From Aphrocallistes beatrix (taxonomy: Eukaryota; Porifera; Hexactinellida; Sceptrulophora; Aphrocallistidae), in contig OY725498.1 of the NCBI GenBank assembly GCA_963281255.1, positions 4,650,001-4,714,000 on the forward strand: a DNA stretch of 64,000 nt. The letters run 5' to 3'. Positions 1-13,300 of this stretch are shown here, piece by piece. The first letter of the stretch is position 1; the number at the start of each line of letters is the position of its first letter. Under the pieces are notes generated by a model. It saw only the letters and a program-made list of their open reading frames with translations. It had not been told where the DNA came from and searched no databases. The position numbers and the translations under genes were made by a program.

Positions 1-988
1 CACGCCTTGTGGTGGTACAACGCTGTCCAGCCGTTCCAACACACGCGAAAAGCATAGAGCGAACTGCCATCTCGACATCTGCATCATCATTCACAATCAA
101 TGCATTATTCCCGCCTAACTCAAGCAGATGCCTTCCAAACCGTTCTTGTACTGTAGTGCCAACTTGACGTCCAACCTCAGTACTCCCTGTGAACGACAAT
201 AAGTCCACACGTCTATCCTTAGCCATCTCCTGTCCGATATTTGCACCGCCTGAGACTAGAGAACAGATACTGCCTGGGTGGCCATTAGCTTCGAGGACAG
301 ATTGAATGATACGCGTGATGGCTATGGAGACGAGGGGTGAGGTGGGGGCTCCTTTCAACAGAGTACAGTTGCCACAGACAAGCGAGAGTGTATGATTCCA
401 CCCGAACACTGCAGCGGGGAAATTGAAGGCAGTGATGATGCCAATGAGACCAAGAGGGTTCCAGTTTTCAAGCAGCATATGGCCAGGACGCTCGGAAGGC
501 ATGACACTACCCCCCAACATCCTACTGAGGCCGACAGCAAAATCGCACATGTCAATGTACTCCTGAACTTCGCCTATCCCTTCGGGCAGGATTTTGCCTA
601 CCTCCAGACTTAGGAGCTTTCCGAGGTCTTCTAGCTTCGCGCGAAGTGCTCCTCCAACTTGACGTACTATTTCCCCTCTCTTTGGACCAGGGATGAGTGA
701 CCATTGCTTCCAGGCCTCCCGTGACTTCACTACCGTGTCATTATACTCCTGAATGGTTCCGAATGTCACGTGCGCAATAGGTTCGTTGGTGGTAGGAGAG
801 TATGAAGTAACTTTCTCACCGCTCCCACCCCAAGCACCGTTGAAAACTCCGTGGTTGTTCTCTTCGATCCCAAGGCGCTTTAGGAAGGAGTATTTGGGAT
901 TGTTCACGAGTAGAGAGAAATAGCGGATGTTAGAATGTTGGAAGTTGGAGTGACGAAGCCTGAAAGCTGAAGATATAATGCGCTGCAT
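1..988 (-). CDS. ALDH7A1: ALDH7A1 (antiquitin), alpha-aminoadipic semialdehyde dehydrogenase, 5' part
   Basis: About 329 codons read open on the minus strand from ATG at 988 to the window edge, so the C-terminus is missing. The family oxidises alpha-aminoadipic semialdehyde in lysine breakdown and also betaine aldehyde, in mitochondria and cytosol. Visible signatures are the NAD-fold stretch [13 protein letters not shown], the [12 protein letters not shown] loop, the ELGGNNA motif carrying the general-base glutamate, and GTAGQRCTT with the catalytic cysteine near the left edge. Antiquitin-specific matches include KGAPTSPL and [13 protein letters not shown]. The N-terminus ([15 protein letters not shown]) is rich in Arg and Ser without acids, as in a mitochondrial targeting peptide. 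No intron is seen. An AG lies directly before the start codon. Identity is firm. Confidence 0.93.
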   Translation of the reverse strand, partial: MQRIISSAFRLRHSNFQHSNIRYFSLLVNNPKYSFLKRLGIEENNHGVFNGAWGGSGEKVTSYSPTTNEPIAHVTFGTIQEYNDTVVKSREAWKQWSLIPGPKRGEIVRQVGGALRAKLEDLGKLLSLEVGKILPEGIGEVQEYIDMCDFAVGLSRMLGGSVMPSERPGHMLLENWNPLGLIGIITAFNFPAAVFGWNHTLSLVCGNCTLLKGAPTSPLVSIAITRIIQSVLEANGHPGSICSLVSGGANIGQEMAKDRRVDLLSFTGSTEVGRQVGTTVQERFGRHLLELGGNNALIVNDDADVEMAVRSMLFACVGTAGQRCTTTRR

Positions 989-1379
989 TCTTAAAGTACA
1001 AATTCTCGCAATTATTTAAAGTATTGGTACATAAAAAGGACCAGTTCAGTCGTATAGTAAGTAGAGAACGTAGAGAAATATTATTATAATTATTAAGAAA
1101 AGTATGACAATGTATAAATAACTAGCAAAGAATATATAAAAAGTTGCTACAAATTATAAATATGAAAAGTTGCTACAAATTATGTATAGAAATATTGTCC
1201 TACTATTAGAAAGTAACAAAGGATAAATAAAGAAGTTCAACTATATAATACGAATAATAAGAACAGCTCCATCCATATCAGCTTAAAAGATGCATTAATT
1301 AAATATTTTTTATTTGAACTAAGTTCGCAGCTTCGAACTTAGCATTTTGGGGAAATGTTTCGATGTATAATTATCTTAA
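989..1379. other. Intergenic, ALDH7A1 5' flank and sacsin-PARP 3' flank
   Basis: About 390 bases of very AT-rich sequence between the start of ALDH7A1 and the stop codon of the sacsin-PARP gene, both on the minus strand. It must hold the 3' untranslated region of the upstream gene and the start region of ALDH7A1. It contains an imperfect short direct repeat (aaaagttgctacaaattat twice near 1139-1183). No ORF, RNA gene or clear promoter element was recognised. Confidence 0.6.
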
Positions 1380-4300
1380 TCAACAAAGTTTGTATGTTAT
1401 GAGGTAGCTCGGGTAAGCCAAGCAGTCCTCATATAGGATGTAAACCTTGGTGTTTCCTGTTACTCCATTCACAGAATGGTAACCGGGAGGGGGTGAGGAA
1501 ATACTATCATTTTGTGCTAATTTCTTGGAGTTTCCAACAAATACTTTGGCCATAAACATACAGTATTCGTCTTCTGACACTTGATAAGCATAGTCATGTG
1601 AATAAGCTGCATTTACAGCGAAATATATCCCCTTACCCCAAAGACCAACCCCTGAAAAACTGATTTGAAAGCCTAAAGGGCTATCTGATATTAAATGTGG
1701 ATTTGTACTGGACGATCCGTGGAACAAAGGTTTGATCAAGAGAGACCCTTCAGGGAGAGGTGGGGTTCCAGTTGTCATTTGAAATTTTGATTCGACTTTT
1801 TGTTTGAAATGGGTCCAACAATCTTTGTTGTGTATCTTTTTAATGTGAACAATCTCTGCATTTGTGAGACACTCTAAAAATCTCCTAGCTACTGCGTAAT
1901 ACTCCTCACAATCTTCGGACAGTATCTCGAATTTAATATCAGACCTGATATGAACTAAAGAGAGAAAATGTGTAAAAATACATTATACAATATACTAATC
2001 AAACTAGGACTTACAGTTTTCCAATTGAGTTTTCAACAAAGATTTAATGGGAGGGCATTCCCAAACCTTGTCTTCATCTTTAAACATCAATTCGCCGATA
2101 CGAGGAAAGGAGCATTGTATAAGTTTTAAAATATTGCTTGCATTCGCAATTGCTTCTTCAGCTGCTTCTAATGGGTAACACTGAATAGGGATACAGCAAC
2201 CGATGCCTGGAGTCATACAAGGGTCTCTTGCCACTTCGTTATAGTTCATGAGTGGAATACAGAGATCTGCTAGCTTCGACCGCTCTTCATCTCCAGAGAA
2301 AAACTGTTTAACTATCTCGATTATAATATCAAGATTTCGTTCAGCTGAAATATTCACTTGGTAGAATCTATGCAGACATATTATCGCAATACAGGCCTTG
2401 ATGGCACAATCGAAACAGTGGAAGCAGGCATGAGAAGCATAAACGCTTGGATCATTTTCGCACTTGTGTATCAGCTTTTGTGCTGCTCTCAAATCGCACT
2501 GTGCTGTCCTTATCCACAGCTGTGCTGTATGTGTGTCATGAGAAGTTATGGCGGTGGCTTCAATGCTTGAAGATGGAACAACAGAATGAGAAGACGAAGG
2601 GAGAGCGGATGAATATATCGCGGGAGATGAGTGCGTTGGAATTGTAGCAGGTATAGATGTTGGTGCATGACTGGGAGTAGGAATATGAACTACACTTTTA
2701 CGTGAATGAAATCTCTTGAATAGTTTAGCTCTAGTCATCCCTGTACTGCTGGGTGGAGCTGTTGCTGCTGATGTACTGTTGTCTAGGTGTGGACATTGAG
2801 ATATGTTGAACGAATTGAGAGTTTCTGTAATCTTGTCACTAGTTAAGCAACTATGTAAATAAAATAAATTTTGACTAAAAATATCTCCAAGACAGCTGTT
2901 AATAATCGTTGTCAGATCACGAAATATAGCCATTGAATCGTCTGTTTCGTAAGCATAAATGATTGAATGCTCTTTGAAACACTGGTAGATATCTTTTCGA
3001 GTTAATCCCGTTCCGTCTTTTAGACAGGTTACCTCGATATCTATACTATTCACAGCGACAACCTTTAATTCATTCAAGATTTGGGAAACTGATTTGAAAC
3101 TTGGATCAAGTGTTTGGTCGCTATCGTAAGAAACAGTATTATCTTTTATTTTGATAAATTTCAGGTTATCTTTTCCATTTGACTTTGTCTCATGATAATA
3201 TATCCGAATCAGACCATTCATAAATTCATCCGCTCTCAATATATTTTGAATAAATTTACTGGAATCTGAAGTAAAATATCCATTTCGTGTTTTATCAGCC
3301 AAGGATTCTTGTATCAGTGAACTCAAGCCTGTAATTTGAAGGCATTTTGGAGGTTCACATGAACCAAGGATATTAGGCGGGAGTTCATGCAATAATTCTA
3401 AGTTTGAAAGGACTGGGAATTGTCCAAGATGAATCATCAATTTAGTATTGTCAATATATATCACATCAGAACGAGGAATTATGTTGAAATTCTGTGTAAA
3501 TACTAGAATATTTGTGAGGTTAAGCTGAATTGTTTGATTGGATGATTCTAACTCCCTTAGAATATTGATAAAAAGCAAGAAAGTCTTCTTTCCAATATTT
3601 TTAATATCTAGTTGGGATAAAGAAGTGTCAGCTAGCAAATCTCCCATTACTGCGGTATAATGGTCGTGGTTGGGGTCATCTTGAACGGCGATCTTCCGTA
3701 AGAAATTGTGGAAATCTGCCAATGTATGTGGAACTTTGAAAAAATAAGGTTTTATTTCATCTTGAGTCTCGAAAACCATATTTCTCGCCATATACAGTTT
3801 CTCGTCATGAAGAATACACTGAGTATTTGGGGGAATACTCCAAGGTAAATCTGTGCTACTTAGATGGGAATAAGAACTGTTGAACAGCTTATTAACAATA
3901 TTCTTCAAACGTGTGTGTGCCAAAACAAAGTTAGTTGAAAGGATTTTGAGATGTTCTACTACGTCGCACGGATCTGGAGTTTGTCTGACTTTGAGAGTAC
4001 CGAATTTTTCAAAGTCTGATCCTACAATTTCCTTGCAGTGTATCCAGGTCACAGTACTGCAGCATGCTGAGTTCACGTGTAAGTTAGCATCAGGAAGACA
4101 ACCTAGTCTGTGTTCTTTCTTAAAATCCGACGAATATTTCCACTGGGAAATAAATGCAATGCTAGCGAACTGATCAATCAAACTTGCAGGTGCAATTTCC
4201 GATTTGAGTAATTTTATAAAAGCTATTAAGGGGAGTAAATTCGTTTTATCCGATTCTTTTCCATTATTTCTCGATGAAACCTGTATAGCGCATTCCTTGA

Positions 4301-7300
4301 TCGTATCAACATCTTCTTCATAATGCAGTCCTAGCTGATACAGAATCTTTGAACATGAGTTGATCCAAGTCTGGGGAATAAGGAAGTCGGAATAAAAAGC
4401 TTGGAACAGTTCAACATCTGGGTTATAGAGTTCATCAACTCGATACTGATCATTTCCTACAGTTATGAAGGGAATCGATCTAAGCTCTTCAATAATACTC
4501 GATTCAAGCTCTTCAATATTATTTTCGATGCATTTAAGTAGAGTTTGCTGTTCAGGAATTGGGAGGTTTCGAAATTGTGGAAATATACATTCAAGGAATA
4601 GATTCTGGAGACTAAGAAGACTAACAGATCGAAAGGAGAGTAATTCTCTCAATTTTCTTTCGTCTTCTTCGGAATTAGCTGAAATGATGTAGATATCAGA
4701 AAAATCTATTTTAGAAATGGTTCCGATCGGAAAGAGATTGAAGTTGATGAAACATTTTTGACATTCTTTAACAGACACTAACTTATTCGTGTTGGTTAGG
4801 AAAATCTTGAGCAAAGAAAATATCGTTAATTCTTGGTTATCATAGGAGTCTTTTTTCTGTAATACTAAACCTCTCAAGCAATTAGCCTCCTGATCACTTA
4901 GCACATTTTCAAGTGATCCAGTTGTTGCAAGGCTGAGTGCATTCACCACATCTCCATACTGAAGGGATTTGTAGATCGTATGCTGATCTAAACAACGACG
5001 CAACATATCTAAATTCACACCTAGCTCTTCTGATACCAGTGATTCTAATGCCAACACAGGACAACCTAATTTTCCCAATGTATTTGATAAAAGTTGAAGC
5101 TTAATATCAAAAATCTCTTCCTGTTTCAGATTTAAGATAGAGGGGAGTTGTGCTATTCTTAGACACTCTACACTCTGACTATCTATTCGCTTGACGGGAA
5201 CTAATTTGTGCTTTCCAAACTTCTGTATTAAGGAGACATTTCGTGAGAGGATAGTACTCACATATCGCCAGAATAGTATGACCCCTTCCAGATCGAGTAA
5301 TTCTGATTTAATATTGTGGATTAAAAATTGAATAGGCAAATCCTCTATGTACCCAGCTTGAGTTAATTGTGAGATTATTGTAACGGGATAAGCCTTGTCG
5401 TAGAATCGTGATTTGAAATGTGGTAGGAGCTTGGCATACTCAGAATTAAAAGTTGTACAAGAAGACTTTGAGAAGGAAGAAAGATTTCTTGACAGATCTA
5501 ACTTCAGTGGAATGTCCCCGTACCCCTTAATAGTTCCGCTATCCGCGGCGAATAGAAACTCTAGTAAGCAAACAATTTCGTCAAAGGACAAGATAGAATT
5601 ATTCTGATCTTTCATTAAAAAAGAAATATTACGATTCAAATAATTCAGAAAATGGAGCTGTTCCACTTTTTGAATCTCATAACCAAACTTACTGAGGCAA
5701 AGAGCAATGTGTTCTGGAGCAACTGTTAACGGATATTTCAGTTTGGTCAAAACCAGATTCAATGGTATTGAAACATCCGATTCTTCCATATTTTCAAAAA
5801 CACCTCGATTCTCCCCTGAAAAAGAATACCATTGTGAATAAGTTTCGTCAACAAGCATTTGCGGGTGAGAGCGATACAACCAAGAAATAAGTTGCTTACT
5901 TAGCAAGAACAGAAAACTAGAATTTTGTGTCTGCCCCTTCTCCAACAACTCCATATTTGGAAATAAGGAATAATACCATTCGAAGTAAAGTGGTACATTC
6001 CAGTTTGAAAATAAATCTTTCAAATGCTTACTTCGGCCGGATTTTAAATCAATCAGTAATGTAGCATAAAGAGGAACAATGACGTGATTTAAGATTCCAA
6101 TATGCCAAACGTCATGCCATTGTTGGTCTTCTGTACTGTCTTTCTCTTGAAACATCAAAAACTGTCTATGAGGATCGACAATAAAAGGTGCATTTATATG
6201 CACAGGGTAATCGTGGTAAGAAACGAAATTCCCAAGAGGAAGGTAGGAATATAAAAACGCTTTTCGTAGGAATTTAGATGCCTCAATAATATCATCAGGA
6301 ATCTTGATGGCGACACCGCCGTATATCGAATGATCAAGTTTCTCATTTTCATATCTACTCTTGTATTTTTTAAGATCTGGATAAACACTCTCTAGTCCTT
6401 GCAAATCTCCCTTAAAATTGTAAATCAGCCAAGAACTATTTTTCACAATGAAAGGTTGATATAATTGAGTCAGTGCACTAAATTGATTCGAATAAATTAT
6501 TGTCTTTTCAACTTCTGTCTCTATCCTTTTTAGAGTTATATGAATTTTGCCCAGGTTTGTTAGAGGCAACATTGAAGGTTCATTAGGAATATGTTGCATT
6601 GATTTACAAGTTAAAGTTCCACATCTTTTAGCAGTTCCTAAATCGATTTCAAATAAGCTGATATTTTTTACTGCTTCAAGAAACAAATTTATCTCGGATC
6701 CTTGGTGTAAAAATTCAGATGTCATCTTTTTGACTTTTTCTGGTATTAGAATATTGGAAAGGAAAGGAATTCTAAAGATCGTAAATTCCCCTTTCAAATC
6801 GGAAAAGTTATTTTTGCAAATATGCTCTTGAGAAGTAATAGCTGACAGAGAAAATGGTTTAAATTGATCTGGGAACTCTGAAAAATTCTCTTCAGTTAAG
6901 TCCAATCTTATTCCAGGAGGCTCAGTTGGAGGAATATTTAAATACTTTCGATAAGGATCGAAAATACAGTAACTATAAACAAACTCACCAGAACTCAACT
7001 TGCGCCTAGTCAGTAGGCAAGGAGACTCTGTGAGATGATACACCGCATTAAATCCTAGCCCGAATTTACCGATCGTATTTTTCGACCGCTTTCCTCCCAA
7101 ACCCACTGATTGTATTCCTGCAAGATCTTCTTCTGTAAACGCTCGGTTATTGTATATCAAAAGAGATGGACATGTTTGATATTCAGGTAAATTTGGCATA
7201 TCTTCGTTAGGGAAACAAAGGGATTCGGAACGGTAAGTTTTTTGGTGATCAATAATTATAGAAAACTCTGATGCAGATGCATCCTCTGCGTTTTGCAGAA

Positions 7301-10300
7301 ACTCTTTGAGTATAGTAGACTCGTTAGGGCAGTCTCTCTTGAAGTTGTCTATACGCGTTGAAATATCTTCATATTGGCCAAACCTATGAATTTGAAATGG
7401 AACATTCGTATAGAGTCGGCTTCTTGAACTAGGAACTTTGAGATTGTGCAAGCAAATCAGAGGAATGTGAGGATGGGCTAGTTTGCAATTTTCAGAAAAC
7501 AACTTCTTTTTCCAAGGCATATCATCTCGGATTAGGTCGCCAACAGAACATAAAGTGTTAGAAGCAGATAAAACGTATTTTAATCTCAGGCCTGAATCAT
7601 CATTATAAAAATCTAGTATTAATCGCAATATTAATCCAGCATCGCCAGGAGATAATGCTCCATTTTTGTAAATTTTCTTCATTGAATTGACAACGTTCAT
7701 TACACAATCAATTTCAATCTCTTTCTTAAGACCTAAACTGTAAAAGAAGTCAAGAGAAATGGAATGTTCACATCGGGTAAAAGGGAAACATGGTAAAAAA
7801 CTGCTTTTAAATCCCTCGTATTGAGAAGATTCTGTAATTTCTGATATCTTGTAAAATGTATTAAAATCAGGATGCCATATCCAATTCTTTCCTAACAGCA
7901 ATTGTTTAACGGAATCTCTTTGGTTCGACAATGTTTCCAAAGAATAGTAGATCTTTAGAACACGCGAAGTAATTTCTTTGGTCAATTTTCGTTCTTTGAT
8001 AATTGTTTCATTCTCATGGAATAAATGAAGAAGATTAATCAAAATATTTTCACTGACATCTGATGGAATTTTAAAGTTGTCATGGAATTTTTTCATGTCC
8101 ATAATCTTTTCATTGATAGAATAGAATTCAGGAGTAATTAAATACCGTGAAATGTACGAAAAACATTTAGTTGGACATGTGTATTTTTTATACTTCTGAA
8201 CTCTCATTTCTGAGAACAGTTTATCTTCCCAAACTGGGATGAAATCAACCTTCTTAACTTCATCATATATCCAAGCCATTCTTGACACTTCCTTGACGTT
8301 CAGAGATTCGATAAGTATCATACAATGAGATAGCCTTTCTTTGTCATCTAAATTTACCTGATTCTTGAGGCGATCCACTACATCTTCAGGAGGTAGTTTC
8401 CCGTGGATAACATGAAGGGACTTTAACGCTTGATAGAAATCACTTTCCTTTTTGAAAAGATGAGCAACAAAAGGGTGTGGTGTCCGCATTTCATTCGGTT
8501 TATATAATGGGGCAAATCTAGATTCTGGACTTATCACCTGTTTGGGAAATTGAAATGTCACATTCTGACCGATACCGCATGGAATACATTTGGTTTGTGA
8601 AAGTAATTCAGAAGCCCATTTCTCCTTGTAATAATGTAAAACAGTTTGAAGAATAAGTTCTACATATTTCAGAGGGATTTTTTGTAAAAATGGGAATAAC
8701 AACTCACGTAAAATACGTTGCATATCAAATAATTTATCGCTGTCATTTGTGAAGATTGTACGAAACACTTCTCTCTCATGAAATTTCTTTGGCAGAGTAA
8801 CAAAATATATTCCTCTTTTCGCACTAAATGCACCAACAAATGACAGAAGATCTTCACGAATTGAAAATGCACTCGTAATAAAGTAATGACAATCTACATA
8901 GCTAAGCCAATCTTCACGATAAAATTCGCTAAAAAAGATTGCAGTGTTGTTTTGGATAATCCGAATCGCAGCAGAGTTAGGAAACTGACGCCATAAAACA
9001 GAGCTATCCTTCTCTAATGGCCAGATCGAATAATAATCATCAATGTTCATGTTTCCCGAGGTCAAAGCCTGTTTTGGGAAGTACTCGCGTATCACCTTCA
9101 AAAGTTCTATCAATGCATTCACGAGTGCATCGTTTATCAAACACGTATTCCACTGTGTCCCACGGCTTCCATCCTCAGTACGACATAGTCCTCTCCGAGA
9201 ATGGTCCAATTCAAAGTAACCGTTGATAGACATTGGGTAAGGTGATGTCGCTGGCAAAGGGAGGAAACAATATAATTTGTGTTCAGTTGCGCGAGAAATT
9301 GTTTCAAAAGGGTTCGTACGAAATGAAATTGAGCAAAAGGGGATACTTGTCCATTTGCTCGGTTTTTTAAAAAAGTCTTGACATTGTTGAGCTCCAGATG
9401 CATACGAAACAATGTACTTCCGAGTGGTTGTAGATTTTCTGTTTTGCTCAAAAATAGTTATCTTTTGATGACACGAGATAGGAACTTTGCAACCGTTAAA
9501 TATTGATTGGAAATGGTCAGAATTACAAGATAGGAATGAATGGTCAGTTGGAAATGGATTCGTGTCAACTTTCTTCTTGAGACTCAGTAGTCGGACAGCT
9601 TTGGCATTGATACTTACTCTTTCATATATTTCTATCGAAGTAACATGCTGGAGAAAACGGATAATATCTTCAGTTTCATCAATGATATTAGAAGCAAATT
9701 TTTTAATTGTTTCCTTTTCATATATTTCCTCTGATATTTTTGATGCTTTATTTCGAAATGGGAGTCGAAACAATGTACCGTTATACTGTTCCCTACAGAA
9801 AACATTGCAATTGAAAAGCTGTAAGTTAAAAACACAAAACTGGTCTTTATAGTTCTTAAGATTGCCATAGTTTTTTGTAAAGTCCACTCTAATTCCAGGC
9901 TTTGGACAGTTCTTGGCAATGTAGCTCATCTGAGGATCCAGAATATGGACATACTTCCCACTAACAAAACTGGGAAGGTCAGTTAGGTGGTAAACCGTGT
10001 TAAATCCCAAACCAAATTTTCCTATTTTAAATACATCGTCCCGCTTGGTTTGTCCAAATATTTTCATTATATTTTTAAAATCCTCGTCAGTGAACTGTGA
10101 ATCATTGTAAAAGTAGATTGCAGGCCCTTGCCATGTCTTCATTGACGGAGTTAATATGGAGTTGGATGGGAATGTTGAATAATCGATCAAAATCTTAACA
10201 GACTTGGCCTTCGCATCATCTGCATTCTGCACAAGTTCCTTGTACACATCAATACTCGATTGGTATTGCTGAAGAATGTTGTTCAGTCTGGTAACCAAAT

Positions 10301-13300
10301 CTTCATACTGACCTACAGAGTCACAAAAACCGAATATATCTTCATCACCTAATAGAGTGAGTTCAAAGGACTTTGCACCCAATTGGATGGCAACGTATAT
10401 GGGAATGTCATCATGCAGGAGATAAAACACTTGGCCATCTTTCTCAATTTGGGAATTATTCGAGGTGCAGCCAGAATCAGAGAAAACACATTCGCTAGCT
10501 AGACGTAATTGATTGTCTTTACACAGAAGATACTTGTTGGTGTGAAAACCATTTTTATGCAAGTGTTTTATAATATTGCCGACCAAATCAATGCAATTAG
10601 AAATACCATATTTCTCGTCCATTTGTTGCCCTCTAAGTTTAAGTAATATGTCATACAACATCTGATCAGTAAGCTCAGCGGATGCACCATGTCGGTGGAA
10701 CAGTTTCCATGCATCATCGCTGTAATTAAGCGAATCAAATGAATAATAAAATGGCTCAAGAGGGAATGGAAATTTAACTTTAACAATCCTTCGGGGACAT
10801 AAAAACATATTTTCACTTTTTAAATACACGAATTCGAACTCTGCATTAATGTTTTCAGAAAGGAGTAAAGGAGAACTGTATATTTTACGTAAATTTTGAT
10901 GAACTTTACTGACATCAGAAACCTCAATTTATTTTTTAGAAATGAGAGACAGTTGTTCGATAAGCATCTTTCCAGAAAGACCAACTTGGCAATTTAGAGA
11001 TGAGAGAAGAGGTTTATAGTTAGGGAGTTCGTTCGCACATATCTTGACGCTAGCTACTAAAGGTATTTCAGACTGTTTACAGAATACAACAGAGCCGATT
11101 TGAACTAAAGATTTCTTTCCAAGAAATGGCAAGCAGTTCGGATAATTTGGCTTTTGATAACATGGCAATACAAGTTTATTGTTGCATAAGGCATCTCTAA
11201 CCACAGGAGTAAGTGATAAAGCATCTGTTTGGCGAAAGATAAATTGGTTTACGAACTTAAGAAGATCAAGGAAGTGTGTTTGGTGCTCAGGATCAGTTCG
11301 AGAAGTATTAAATGAAGATTGGAGATAAACAACCGCAGTCTTGATAACTTCTTCAAAAAGTAATTGATTAATAGAACAAGTTGTAGAATTGAATAATAAT
11401 GCTGATCTGATGTGCTGGGAAAACTGGTTATATTTACAGTGAGGGAAGAATCGTGAATTTGGAGGTAATATTTTTCTCAAAATCTGATCTTCAGGATTAA
11501 AGAGCTCATTCGGCTTACGATACTTCAAATGTGTAGAAGTAACTGAAAAATTAATTGAGTCTACAATCCATTCAAAGTCCTTTAACACAGAGAGAGACTG
11601 CTGTGATAAGAAGCCAAGATTTCTAAGTAAAAATTGGCTCAACGTAAAGTGATCAGACAATTTGTGGTTTTCTTCAAGCGTTTGCATGAAATTAATCAAA
11701 TAATTAGTAACAAAAGTGTCAATATTCGTACAAGGAATTCGCAAGACATTATATAGAGCGTTCACTTTACTATGCAGAGGTGATAGGAAGTGATTTGGAT
11801 AATTCAAGGAGATTGAAGGCAAATCGAAAATTTCAGGAACTCGAACTGTGCCATGAGATAACGATATGTAGTTTTCGGACATGTTAGGGAATATAGGGAG
11901 CTGTTTGATAATTTTGCTCTGATTTGGAGTGAAATCATGTTTTTGATTGAGAATATTTACAATAGTTTGGAAGAGAAGAGCATTATCTTTGGTTCCCAGA
12001 AGTCTAGTAAACTGTTGACAAACAGAGTTACTCTTCTCTAACACCGTTAAAAGCCCATCCGGAAGTGATGGAAATATTAAACGGTCCAAGCATTGGATGA
12101 AACCGTGTTTATACACGAATATACATCCCGATTCCCGTAGGAGCATTTCAACCGATTGATAAGTCGCATCAGAGGAATATTGGATATAAATTCTACTCAT
12201 TACGATTGGTAACAATTGATTGTCTGCTGAACCAATCTCCTCCTTTGGCAGTAAAGGCAGGGCACCTAGTGATTTAGCGAGATTCTGATCTGTTCCTAAG
12301 AATGACCAGACTGATTTGATCCAACTGACGTATGTTGGATTTTGAGAATCCCATAATAAAGTGCCTTCGCATTTATGGAAGACACGAGTTAATGATAACT
12401 TGAATAGTTTAACCAATAAACCAATATCCATTTTGATGTTAGAGATGTCCTTGAGGTTAATAGCAGTGGGATATTTCGTTGCTAATATAAGGAAATATGA
12501 AAACACGTCCAAAGGGATATTGGGATCAACGAAGCTACCATCTAACCCAGGGAAAATATCAATCAAACTCAGTCTAGGTTTGTATATATAGATTGGTTTG
12601 TGCTGATTTGTACTAAATTTTGTCATAGTCGATGATGAGAGAGGAAGTAACGGAATATCTTTGAGTAGTTTTGGGATGCAAAGAGGAGAGAAATTGATGT
12701 CTAAATCGCTAGTGATGTATTTCAGTAGGTTAAGTGAATCCTGAAAATGTGAATTCAATTTTGAAACCAGTCTTTCAGAATCGCAGTTAGTTTTTAGCAA
12801 CGTTCGGAGCAGACATGGTGAGATTATTCTCTCTTCTGTACGACACCGCAGTTCAGGCAATGAATTGAAGATTTCAATAATGTTATTTGGGAGAAAAACA
12901 AATGGTTGCTCTAATGTTTCAAGCACTTCCCCAATAAATTCTTCATATGGTAGGGATTTACCTTCCATTTTCGGGTGATAGATTCCAGAACGAATATCAA
13001 GCCATTTGTCGCAAGGATGTGAATAGATCATTTTACAATTTTGCAATTGTGTTAATCCCTGGTTTACCATAATTGAAACTAAAGACTGTTCGTTTGAAGC
13101 ATCAACTACACAAAACTGATAATGGTATTTATCTGGATTTTCATGGTGAAAACGATGAACAATTATTTGGTGGAAAATGGCATAACAATTAACGCCCAGC
13201 TGTTCAATTAGTACTTTATTCCATTTCGAATCGGTGTCATTAGAATCAGGTGTTGGCCATTTAATTCGGCGCCTGTCATTCGATAGAGCGAAGTAGCCGT

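Noticed and set aside
1380..1778. PARP domain as a separate small gene starting at the ATG at 1778
   Set aside because: The frame is open upstream to 1954 with typical PARP N-terminal sequence, and a canonical 60-nt intron links it in phase to the HEPN exon.
2110..2560. HEPN domain as an active RNase
   Set aside because: I see no clear R-x4-6-H motif; sacsin HEPN domains are non-nucleolytic nucleotide-binding dimers.
7850..7900. HPD tripeptide in the sacsin-like protein as a J domain
   Set aside because: It lies in a WIWHPDFN segment of a sacsin repeat, not in a J-domain context with flanking helices.
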